Source: Clostridium sp. UBA4108
GTDB lineage: Bacteria > Bacillota > Clostridia > Clostridiales > Clostridiaceae
DNA length: 29,543 bases
NCBI GenBank assembly: GCA_002381695.1
Contig: DFXM01000017.1
Coordinates: forward strand, 1-29,543
Direction: 5' to 3'
Made by a program: the position numbers and the translations under genes. A model generated the notes under the pieces. That model did not search any database and was not told where the DNA came from. It was given only the letters and a program-made list of their open reading frames with translations. Below, in pieces: positions 21,375 to 28,725 of this stretch. Position 1 is the first letter of the stretch, and each line of letters opens with the position of its first letter.

Positions 21375-23828
21375 ATGTTATCGAGATTATTAGATTTAAG
21401 GTTAAGTGACAAAACTCAATATGGCACTAAAGCAAGTGTATTAGGGGAATTAATGAGAAGTGGAGAACAGGTTCCAAATGGGTTTGCTTTGTCTTCAAAA
21501 TTTTTTATGGAGTACCTTCAGTATAATAATTTTCATTATAGTACTGAAGACTATTTGGGCTATAATAAGGAAATCTATAATTTTATATTAAATGGAGAGT
21601 TTTCTACTGAAATGGAGGCAAATATCCTTCGTTTTTTTAATACTATACAGAATAAAGAAATTCAAGGGAAATATGCAGTAAGATCCTCTGCCTTGTGTGA
21701 AGATAATGATACATATAGTATGGCAGGTATGTTTTCTTCATTTATAAATTTAAATTCTTTTGAAGAAATTAAAGCTTCTATAAAGAAGTGTTACGCTTCC
21801 TTATTTAAGGATAAAGTTATAACATATTTCTTAAATAATAATTTAAGCTTTGAAGAACTAAAAATGGGTGTAATAATTCAGCAATTTGTTGTAGGCGATT
21901 ATTCTGGAGTCAACTTTTCAGTGGATACTATTGATATGGATAAAGACATAATGCATATTAATGTTGTAAAGGGATTATGTGATGACTATGTTAGTGCTAA
22001 AGTAAGCTCGGCATTTTATAAAGTTAATAAAAAAACAGGAGAGATATTAGAGGAAAGAACTCCAGAAAATTTTATTGCTCCATCAAAGGACATAATAGAC
22101 AGTTTATGTGAAGTCACTTTAAAAATAGAAAGAATCTTTGATAAATATGAAGATATAGAATGGACTATTAGAAATAATAAAATTTATATACTTCAAGCTA
22201 GACCTATTACAACCTTTAGAATTAAGGAGTTTGAATATACATGGCAAAAGGAAGCTGAAGGCAATTATACATGGTATAGAGAATGTGATAAGCCTTATGA
22301 ACCTTTAATTAATGAACTGAGCCTAATACAAGGTGAGGCTTTAAATGAAGGATTTTATGCTACAGGTTTTCAAGATTTTTATACGGAATATTGTATCCAA
22401 AATGGTTACTTCTTTTATAGAGATAAGGAAATGGTAAACAGGGAGGTGCAGGAACAAAACTTTCTAACTATGCTAGAGGAGCTACACAGTGAATATAAGA
22501 ATATATTTCAAAATGTCATGTTGCCAAAGTTATTGTGCTTTAAAAATGAGCTAGATAAATATATATCAAGAGAGCTATTGCCGAGAGAAGCTTTGAAATT
22601 TTTGGAAGCATCAATAGAACACATGAAATTTCTAGCTGTAAATCATGAGCCAGTTACTCATGGATGCGATTATATAGATAATTTTATGGAACACTGTAAA
22701 AATATAAATAATAATTTTAATGTAGATGATTTCTATGATTTGATATTTAATATCAGTATTTTAAGCAAAGAGAGAGAATTTTATACTACCATGGCTAACG
22801 AGGTGAATTCAAATATAATTTTAAAGGAAATGTTTAGGGATTGCCACTATGATGAACTTTTATATGCTAGACTTAAAAACACTTCTGAAAGCAAAAATTT
22901 ATTTCAAGTAATAGAGGAGTATATAGATAAGTTTGGAATTTGTAATTTAGATAATGAGGTTAACATTTCTCATCCCATGGCTTTATTAATAGAGGCACCT
23001 TCTAAAATAATAGGACATATACGAGGATTTTTAAATCTTAATATTAAGGATTTTAAAGCTTCCATAGAAAATTCTCTAAAAAACAAAAGCAGAATTAAAT
23101 CTAGTATGTTAAATGCACTGGATAAAGAAAAAAAGCAAGAATTTTTAAAAAGACTTAAATTAGCTGAAAAAGCCTACTTAGCAAGAGATAATCACCACTA
23201 TTACTTTGAACGTATGACAAAATCCTATTTGCGTTTAGCACTGGTAGAGGTTGAAAGGATATTAATGAGTAATAATCAGATGGAATTTAAAGAAGATCTA
23301 TATTTTCTTACTCTTGATGAAATTAAAGAAGGATTATTAAATAGCAACAATTTTAAAAATCTTATAAAGGAGAGAAAACATCTATTTAATTATCAAAAGA
23401 AGTTATTAGCACCACCTACCATTGGAAAAGCCTCTATCCCAAATACAGATTTTATAGATGAAAATGATAAAAAGGATAAAAGTAAATTTAGAGAAGCTAA
23501 TATAATTTTAAAGGGACTTTCAGGATTAAGAAGAAAAGTTAGTGGAAAAGTCAAAATTGGGATACCGAGTTATCTAGATGGGGACTACATATTGGTAGTA
23601 CCATTTACGCGATGTGGAGAGCTTGAGCCTATAATTAATCATGTAAAAGGTATTATTGTAGAGATTGGTTCACCTTTTGAACATTTAGGTATTCTTGCCA
23701 GAGAAATGAATATTCCGGTTATATATAATGTTAAAGATGTAATGAGAATTCTTAAAGATGGAGATGAAGTTCAATTAGATGGAGTTTCAGGTGAAGTTAG
23801 AATAATAAAAAGAGATAATAGAAATTAA
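21375..23828 (+). CDS. PEP-synthase/rifampin-phosphotransferase-like ATP-dependent dikinase
   Basis: The 817-aa protein has three parts: an N-terminal PPDK/PEP-synthase ATP-binding region (about 1-300: GTKASVLGEL, YAVRSSALCEDNDTYSMAGM, GVNFSVDT, VKGLCDDYVSAKVSS, IEWTIRNNKIYILQARPIT), a long unconserved central domain (about 300-690), and a C-terminal phosphohistidine swivel domain (about 735-815). Length and order fit rifampin phosphotransferase, where the middle binds the antibiotic and the histidine domain carries phosphate to it; they also fit clostridial PEP-synthase-like enzymes. The phosphoacceptor is His770 in SPFEHLGILAREM; the usual G-G-x-x-S/C-H lead-in has become GSPFEH, a real divergence. 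TGGAGG lies upstream of the ATG and a strong terminator follows at 23846, so it is a single-gene unit. Confidence 0.8.
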   Translation: MLSRLLDLRLSDKTQYGTKASVLGELMRSGEQVPNGFALSSKFFMEYLQYNNFHYSTEDYLGYNKEIYNFILNGEFSTEMEANILRFFNTIQNKEIQGKYAVRSSALCEDNDTYSMAGMFSSFINLNSFEEIKASIKKCYASLFKDKVITYFLNNNLSFEELKMGVIIQQFVVGDYSGVNFSVDTIDMDKDIMHINVVKGLCDDYVSAKVSSAFYKVNKKTGEILEERTPENFIAPSKDIIDSLCEVTLKIERIFDKYEDIEWTIRNNKIYILQARPITTFRIKEFEYTWQKEAEGNYTWYRECDKPYEPLINELSLIQGEALNEGFYATGFQDFYTEYCIQNGYFFYRDKEMVNREVQEQNFLTMLEELHSEYKNIFQNVMLPKLLCFKNELDKYISRELLPREALKFLEASIEHMKFLAVNHEPVTHGCDYIDNFMEHCKNINNNFNVDDFYDLIFNISILSKEREFYTTMANEVNSNIILKEMFRDCHYDELLYARLKNTSESKNLFQVIEEYIDKFGICNLDNEVNISHPMALLIEAPSKIIGHIRGFLNLNIKDFKASIENSLKNKSRIKSSMLNALDKEKKQEFLKRLKLAEKAYLARDNHHYYFERMTKSYLRLALVEVERILMSNNQMEFKEDLYFLTLDEIKEGLLNSNNFKNLIKERKHLFNYQKKLLAPPTIGKASIPNTDFIDENDKKDKSKFREANIILKGLSGLRRKVSGKVKIGIPSYLDGDYILVVPFTRCGELEPIINHVKGIIVEIGSPFEHLGILAREMNIPVIYNVKDVMRILKDGDEVQLDGVSGEVRIIKRDNRN

Positions 23829-23845
23829 AATAGAACAGAAATAAG

Positions 23846-23877
23846 TAGCACTATTGGGTTAATAGTGCTATTTTTTA
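23846..23877 (+). terminator. Rho-independent terminator after the PEP-utilizing enzyme
   Basis: TAGCACTATT and AATAGTGCTA form a perfect 10-bp stem with loop GGGTT, followed by TTTTTT. Confidence 0.88.
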
Positions 23878-23983
23878 TGATGTAAATTCATACTTTAATA
23901 GTTGAAGCTATAATTGATGGGGAAATAATCTCAATACAAGTAGAGTATATAACTTAAATAAGTAAATAGGCGATTAGATGACA

Positions 23984-24823
23984 CTAACGACTATTGTTTA
24001 TTAATATATCAATGTTAAAACGCTTTTCAGGGCCTTTATAGCGTGGATACTTTACTTTGTTTTTTGTACCTTCACCAATAAGGACTGCAGATTTAGGACA
24101 CTGACTATAACAACGCAAACACAAAATGCAGTTATGTCCAAACTCATAAGTATCTCCACATTGTTTTATGTTCTGTGTGGGGCATATACGTTGGCATTTA
24201 CCACAGTTGATACAATGCATTGTATCAATTTTAAATTCTTCACTTACCGTATCAATCACCTTATCAATATGACTTCGCTGAAAATTACCCAAAGCATAGC
24301 CTAAAAAATTTTTACCAATGATGTGCATTTGGTTATTAGTGATTGTAAATGCTAATTTTTCAACTTTTACCAGGGATTTTTGATTCAGCTTATCAACACG
24401 GTGATTATTTTTGGGTTTATAAAATCTGAATTTTGGTATATGAAAGTTATTCATCATCCTGAAATGCATAGTTTGCTTAAGATTATAACCTTTTTTAATA
24501 AGCATTCGACCTACGTGATAAGCAGTATCCCCAGAGGCTAATGCGTGAGTGGCAAAGATGCTAACAGATTGGCCTTTAGCTGCATTTGGAAGCTGATGAA
24601 TAAAACTAACCATGAGCCTTGGGGCTGTTGAACCATATACTGGGAAACCTAATATAATATGATCCGTATCTTTAATTTGCTCTAGCATATTTTCCGTGGT
24701 GAGTGTTTCAATAGAATAACATTGAACTTGATGTTTTTGTTCTATTAATCGTTGTTGGAGTGCATTTGCTATCCACCAGGTATTACCTGTGCCGCTAAAG
24801 TAATAAATGATTATGCTTTTCAT
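23984..24823 (-). CDS. EFR1 family flavodoxin-ferredoxin fusion
   Basis: The 279-aa cytoplasmic redox protein has an N-terminal flavodoxin-like domain (FMN phosphate loop YFSGTGNTWWIA, residues 8-19; FPVYGSTAPRL near 60-70) and a C-terminal pair of [4Fe-4S] clusters of the bacterial ferredoxin type: Cys204, 207, 210 and 214 (CINCGKCQRICP) and Cys232, 235, 238 and 242 (CILCLRCYSQCP). Proteins of this layout (EFR1 ferrodoxins) shuttle electrons in anaerobes, but the partner enzyme is unknown. It is the second gene of a two-gene unit behind a TetR regulator (57-base gap, ribosome binding site AGGAGG before the ATG), suggesting induction by the ligand of that regulator. Confidence 0.9.
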   Translation of the reverse strand: MKSIIIYYFSGTGNTWWIANALQQRLIEQKHQVQCYSIETLTTENMLEQIKDTDHIILGFPVYGSTAPRLMVSFIHQLPNAAKGQSVSIFATHALASGDTAYHVGRMLIKKGYNLKQTMHFRMMNNFHIPKFRFYKPKNNHRVDKLNQKSLVKVEKLAFTITNNQMHIIGKNFLGYALGNFQRSHIDKVIDTVSEEFKIDTMHCINCGKCQRICPTQNIKQCGDTYEFGHNCILCLRCYSQCPKSAVLIGEGTKNKVKYPRYKGPEKRFNIDILINNSR

Positions 24824-24880
24824 TTCAGAACCTCCTAATATTCACTATCCTGTGCATGAAGATTGTTAGCTTTTATGTTT

Positions 24881-25474
24881 CTAAATTAAATCATATTCAT
24901 TGATAATTGCTTCAATGAATAAATCCCAAGCCATTTGAGCTTGTGTCTGATTACCGTGTATCAAATAGTGTATGCCAATGCCATCTAAGCTCATATAGAT
25001 CAGATGGGTTAAGGTTTTTAGTGTATCATCCTCTATAGAGTTATTGCAAAGGCTATGTAGTTTGCTATAAAGCAACGAACTAAATTGGTAAGAGCAGTTG
25101 TTTACGATTTGCTTTAAATGTGCGTCGTGCATGCTAGCTTGAAAAAGACTCACAAAAGCTTTATAGATGACTATGTGTTGTTCATTATTTGAAAAACTAG
25201 CTGTACCAAGTGCTTTGAGATATGAACGTACATTGTCATAATGTTCCTCGTGTATTGGATTAATGATATTATCATATAATTTTTCAAGAACCAATGCTGG
25301 GATATCATCCATTTTTTTAAAGTAATGGAACACTGTACTTTTGCTAAGATTAACAGCATTAGCTAATTTTGATGCACTCAATCCCTTAAGACCAGATTCA
25401 CTAATAATCTGCATAGCAGCATATAGAATACGATCAGCAGTAGATATATTTTCAGGAACTTCATTATTTATCAT
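24881..25474 (-). CDS. TetR/AcrR family transcriptional regulator
   Basis: The 197-aa protein begins with a TetR helix-turn-helix (about residues 13-58: ADRILYAAMQIISESGLKGL then ASKLANAVNLSKSTVFHYFK) and continues as an all-helical ligand-binding and dimer domain. The start is supported by GAGAGGTG six bases upstream of the ATG at 25474. It is upstream of and probably cotranscribed with the EFR1 gene. Its promoter contains a GC-rich CGGTCGGTC motif between -35 and -10 (25496-25524), the usual arrangement for an autorepressor, so it most likely represses itself and the redox gene until a small molecule binds. Confidence 0.9.
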   Translation of the reverse strand: MINNEVPENISTADRILYAAMQIISESGLKGLSASKLANAVNLSKSTVFHYFKKMDDIPALVLEKLYDNIINPIHEEHYDNVRSYLKALGTASFSNNEQHIVIYKAFVSLFQASMHDAHLKQIVNNCSYQFSSLLYSKLHSLCNNSIEDDTLKTLTHLIYMSLDGIGIHYLIHGNQTQAQMAWDLFIEAIINEYDLI

Positions 25475-25495
25475 GTTATCACCTCTCTTATGATA

Positions 25496-25524
25496 ATTTT
25501 ATTATAAATCGAACGGTCGGTCAA
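25496..25524 (-). promoter_or_regulatory. TetR-EFR1 promoter with overlapping likely TetR operator
   Basis: On the minus strand TTGACC, a 17-base spacer and TAAAAT form a promoter. The spacer and -35 hold TTGACCGACCGTTCGA, a GC-rich block that stands out in AT-rich surroundings and resembles ACCGACCGT-type TetR half sites. Confidence 0.6.
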
Positions 25525-25545
25525 TGGGATTTTAAATTTCCTAAA

Positions 25546-25644
25546 TATATAAGTTATAATTAAGTTTCTACATTATACAAATAGGCTTAAATAATATGAA
25601 GTTCAATTTCAATGTGTCATAAAATAAAAGCATATTTGTATAAT
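25546..25644 (+). repeat. ATTATACAAATAGGCTT element, complete copy (R3)
   Basis: The left arm ATTATACAAATAGGCTT (25572-25588) and right arm AAGCATATTTGTATAAT (25628-25644) are inverted with one mismatch in 17. The body ATAATATGAAGTTCAATTTC is shared with 28273-28376. It lies 3' of the minus-strand DUF3267 gene and could end its transcript as a hairpin. Confidence 0.75.
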
Positions 25645-25680
25645 ATTTTAATTAATTTAGAAAATTACTATAATAAGTAA

Positions 25681-26295
25681 TTACTTAAAATATGTTTCAG
25701 ATCCGTTATTTACAATATAAGAACCATTTGGCACTTGAATTCCCACAATACACACGTTTAAGCAATCAACACATGAACCCATTGAATTTATTAAACATAA
25801 AAATAGTGTGAACCAGTTTAGCAATCCAAAAATATTAAGAATAAAAGGTAATATAATTGATAATAAAATCAATGGCATAATAGAAATAATTATATATCTG
25901 CTCTTTTTGATTTTTTCAGTAGTACAAACAAACCCAAAAAAACCATTAATACCCCAATATGTTTTATCTGATTTTAAAACATTAGGTATAAAACAAGCAT
26001 GGATAAATTCATGTATTGTCATAAACAAAAAAATTATAACAACATATAGTAGAGTAACTAAATCTAATGTAAATGTAATACCAAAGCCAGGATTACTATT
26101 TAGAAGTTCTTTTAATGGGGTATATAAATAAAATGCAATGATAATAGAAATAATCCCATTTATAATCATAAAAGGTATTGATAGTAAAGTTGCCATTACT
26201 AAATTAGGGGGTTCTTTGATTTTCTTCCATCCATTAGATATGAGTATGTTACTAAAATTTTCATCCTTGGGAGGTATTTTTTTAATATATCTCAT
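25681..26295 (-). CDS. DUF3267 membrane protein, putative zinc metalloprotease
   Basis: The 204-aa protein has about four to five membrane helices (about residues 33-58, 76-100, 128-155, 157-175) with the zincin motif HEFIH (His95-Glu96-Phe-Ile-His99) at the end of the second helix, just as in DUF3267 'putative zincin peptidase' proteins. A third zinc ligand is not evident; NSMGSCVDCLN near 170-180 is a possible counterpart to the usual Asp/Asn region. It could be a site-2-protease-like intramembrane protease, with no known substrate. AAAGGAGTG lies upstream of the ATG at 26295. It stands alone, 200 bases away from the TetR promoter. Confidence 0.82.
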   Translation of the reverse strand: MRYIKKIPPKDENFSNILISNGWKKIKEPPNLVMATLLSIPFMIINGIISIIIAFYLYTPLKELLNSNPGFGITFTLDLVTLLYVVIIFLFMTIHEFIHACFIPNVLKSDKTYWGINGFFGFVCTTEKIKKSRYIIISIMPLILLSIILPFILNIFGLLNWFTLFLCLINSMGSCVDCLNVCIVGIQVPNGSYIVNNGSETYFK

Positions 26296-26702
26296 TAATC
26301 ACACTCCTTTCCCAAAATATAAATAATAGTTGTTACACAACAAATTACAACTATTCGTTAGCAATATATTGTATCATACGTAATTTTAACCGGGAATATA
26401 ATAAATTTCAATACCTTCATTTCGAATAAAGAGTATAGATTCTACAACATCTTGTATATATATTTAACAATACCCCTATTATTTCTATATTAAGGTATTT
26501 GTGCTATAATGTGGCTATATGTGTGATTACACTTAATTACATTAAACTTTATGTAGATAGTAGACAAAGAGGGGGCACTGCTTTATGAGAAAATATGTTA
26601 CTTATGCATAGCAGAGGCTATTGCATAGCAATTAATGATTAAAAATATGAAATGGCCTTTGCTCAATCCTAAAATGAAATAGTATTTAGGAGGAGCATAT
26701 TA
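26296..26702. other. 407-base divergent gap with promoters and a possible short leader frame
   Basis: It lies between the DUF3267 (minus) and CD3324-type (plus) genes. A TATAAT box at about 26504-26509 is a likely plus-strand -10. GAGGGGG precedes an 8-codon frame at 26585-26611 (MRKYVTYA). Bases 26424-26462 repeat, with a few differences, at 28237-28275. No gene is recognised. Confidence 0.4.
26424..26462 (+). repeat. 39-base repeat, copy 1
   Basis: GAATAAAGAGTATAGATTCT then ACAACATCTTGTATATATA matches 28237-28275 with about five differences. In the second copy it leads directly into a complete ATTATACAAATAGGCTT element; here it does not. Confidence 0.6.
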
Positions 26703-26978
26703 ATGAGCTATATTAAAGCAACAGAGGTGTTGCCAGAGGAAATTTTGGATTTAATTCAAAAGTACGTTGAGGGTGAATACATTTATATTCCTAAAAAGGA
26801 ATGTAACAGAAAGGATTGGGGAGAAACTACCAAAAGTAAGAAAGAAACTTATGAGAGAAATTCACATATTTATAAGAAATACTGCGAAGGTATATCTATA
26901 AAAGCTCTTTCCGAAATGTATTATTTATCTCCCAAAAGTATACAAAGAATTATTTTGATAATGAAAAGAGCAAACTGA
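26703..26978 (+). CDS. CD3324 family small protein with C-terminal HTH
   Basis: The 91-aa protein reads IKATEVLPEEILDLIQKYVE GEYIYIPKKE, then a basic linker (NRKDWGETTKSKKETYERN) and a helix-turn-helix (KYCEGISIKALSEMYYLSPK SIQRII). This is the pattern of the clostridial CD3324 family, small presumed DNA-binding proteins of unknown function. Length is normal. AGGAGGAGC lies nine bases before the ATG. A terminator at 26983 makes it a single-gene unit. Confidence 0.85.
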   Translation: MSYIKATEVLPEEILDLIQKYVEGEYIYIPKKECNRKDWGETTKSKKETYERNSHIYKKYCEGISIKALSEMYYLSPKSIQRIILIMKRAN

Positions 26979-26982
26979 TAAG

Positions 26983-27021
26983 AAAATGTGCCATGAAGCG
27001 AAAGCTGAGTGGCGCATTTTT
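26983..27021 (+). terminator. Terminator after the CD3324-type gene
   Basis: AAAATGTGCCA and TGGCGCATTTT pair (one G-T step) around an inner AGC-GAAA-GCT hairpin, followed by T's. Confidence 0.75.
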
Positions 27022-27171
27022 GCTTCTGAAAGATGTTATAGGTTGATATGCTGATGTATCCGATGATATGGTTAAAATAGAATTTTAGGGAAATGGTGAA
27101 ACCGATGGTAACATAAGCGAAATATTAATAGTTAGTAAAAATAATTTATTATATATAGTTGGAGGATTATA

Positions 27172-28242
27172 ATGCAAATAAGTACAATTCCAAAAGATTT
27201 TATTATCAATGTAGCCGTTGATACGGGAGGAAAAGTGGTATCAAATTTCCTTCTACATGGACTAAAAATTAAAAATGATTCAGATAAAAATATAATACTA
27301 AAGAATATAGATTTTGAGTTATATGCCGCAGATATTTTAGTAAAACAAGTTACCTATCAAGAGAAATCACTTGAGAATACTATAGAAGAATTTGCAGAAA
27401 AGAATACCTGGCTTGGTAAAGGTTTTGGGGCTAAATTATTTTTGGGTGAAGAAGGATTTTGGAATCCAGATTGCTATACGAATTCTATAGATATGAAACC
27501 AAATCAGGAAACAGGGATATTTAATGAATATTTTATAGTAGTCTACAATAAAGTTATAGATAGATTAGTGATAAAAGTTAATTATACTAAATGTGACCAG
27601 GAACAGATACAGGAGTTGAAAGTTCCGTTAATACAATATAAGAATAAAAATCCATATATATTTCCTCTTAAAGGAAATATATCAACTTGTGGAAATTATA
27701 ATAGTTTGATGGACCATAGACAGCATTATTCAATGGAATTTGCTTTTGATATGGCTCAGTATAATATCGATCAAAAATTATGTTACAAGGAAAATATGCG
27801 TGAAGAAGACTATATAGTTTATGGTAAGGATGTACTTGCAATAGCTGATGGAGAGGTAGTAGATTGTTATCACAGATTTACTATGACCACTTCTTGGGAT
27901 TGGAATGAGAGGAAACCACTTATAGATAAATATGGACTAGCAGCTCAGTGTGGAAACCATATAGTTTTGAAGCATGCCAATGAAGAATATTCTTTTTATG
28001 GTCACTTGATTACAGATAGTATAACCATAAGAAAAGGTGATAGAGTAAAACAAGGACAAGTTATAGCTAAGGTTGGGCATACAGGAATGTCTGGCTGCCC
28101 TCATCTCCATTTTCAACTAATGGATGGACCAGATTTCTTTGCAGCTAGAGGGCTACCTTGCTCTTTTTCAAATATACGAGATGTTGCTGGTAGTAAACTT
28201 AGCCTAATACAAGAGGATAATATAATTGTGCATGCTGAATAA
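27172..28242 (+). CDS. M23 family metallopeptidase without signal peptide
   Basis: The 356-aa protein has an N-terminal beta-rich domain (about 1-155), then an M23 (LytM-like) zinc peptidase domain (about 160-330). Ligand and catalytic candidates are His185 and Asp193 (HYSMEFAFDM), His278 (FYGHL) and the HLHF motif with His311 and His313. Usual M23 marks are VLAIADGEVV, GNHIVLKHAN, RVKQGQVIAKVGHTG. Most M23 enzymes cut peptidoglycan outside the cell, yet no signal peptide, lipobox or membrane helix is present, so this one is either cytoplasmic, released by lysis or exported another way. GGAGG eight bases before the ATG is a strong site; the upstream frame offers no missing signal sequence. 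The substrate may be non-wall. Confidence 0.87.
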   Translation: MQISTIPKDFIINVAVDTGGKVVSNFLLHGLKIKNDSDKNIILKNIDFELYAADILVKQVTYQEKSLENTIEEFAEKNTWLGKGFGAKLFLGEEGFWNPDCYTNSIDMKPNQETGIFNEYFIVVYNKVIDRLVIKVNYTKCDQEQIQELKVPLIQYKNKNPYIFPLKGNISTCGNYNSLMDHRQHYSMEFAFDMAQYNIDQKLCYKENMREEDYIVYGKDVLAIADGEVVDCYHRFTMTTSWDWNERKPLIDKYGLAAQCGNHIVLKHANEEYSFYGHLITDSITIRKGDRVKQGQVIAKVGHTGMSGCPHLHFQLMDGPDFFAARGLPCSFSNIRDVAGSKLSLIQEDNIIVHAE

Positions 28243-28275
28243 AGAGTATGGGTTCTACAACATTTTATTTATATA
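28237..28275 (+). repeat. 39-base repeat, copy 2
   Basis: It overlaps the stop codon of the M23 gene and runs into the complete element at 28273-28376. The partner copy is 26424-26462. Confidence 0.6.
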
Positions 28276-28376
28276 AGTTGCAATTAAGTTTGTGCATTAT
28301 ACAAATAGGCTTAAATATAAAATAATATGAAGTTCAATTTAAATAGTTTATAAAAGAAAAGCCTATTTGCATTATG
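28273..28376 (+). repeat. ATTATACAAATAGGCTT element, complete copy (R4)
   Basis: The left arm ATTATACAAATAGGCTT is at 28296-28312 and the right arm AAGCCTATTTGCATTAT at 28359-28375. The internal ATAATATGAAGTTCAATTT is identical to the R3 copy at 25546-25644. Confidence 0.75.
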
Positions 28377-28465
28377 TGATTTCATTATTACAATCTATAT
28401 AATACTGAAATTGTAAAATATTTATGGTGTAATTTGGAATGAAAATTTTGAAAGAAGTGTTAAAC

Positions 28466-28534
28466 ATGATTAAGAGAAACGGTAGATCTGTAATTGGAAT
28501 TTTATGTCTAACTACTTCAAGTGAAAGTTATTAA
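28466..28534 (+). promoter_or_regulatory. Possible leader peptide of the MBL gene attenuator
   Basis: A 22-codon frame (MIKRNGRSVIGILCLTTSSE SY) has a weak AAAGAAGTG site upstream. Its codons 15-18 contain CTAACTACTTCA (28508-28519), which is exactly complementary to 28602-28613 in the terminator stem. Confidence 0.35.
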
Positions 28535-28597
28535 ATATAGTTTTGATTTACAACTGTTGTTGCTATTATCATCGATACTATAAAGATAAGTTAATTA

Positions 28598-28660
28598 ACC
28601 CTGAAGTAGTTAGAATAACTATTCTAGGGTATTTTTATGTCTCAATAAAGTTCAATTTAC
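28598..28660 (+). terminator. Terminator-like hairpin of the leader-repeat family, upstream of the MBL gene
   Basis: ACCCTGAAGTAGTT and AACTATTCTAGGGT pair at 13 of 14 positions (two G-T) around AGAAT, then ATTTTTATGTCTCAATAAAG. The tail is the same as in the leader repeats at 1260 and 5730. An upstream segment can pair with its left arm (see the leader frame at 28466). Confidence 0.65.
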
Positions 28661-28725
28661 TAGGTGAAGTATAATTTATATTTAGAATATGGTAAAATAT
28701 ACAAGAAGTGAGGAGGAGAATCAAT

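Noticed and set aside
27030..27130. AGGGAAATGGTGAAACCGAT resembles the GGGAA..GGTGAAA entry of a cobalamin riboswitch.
   Set aside because: The core pieces that should follow (the CCCGCAACTGT-like and B12-box segments) are absent and the downstream M23 gene has no link to cobalamin.
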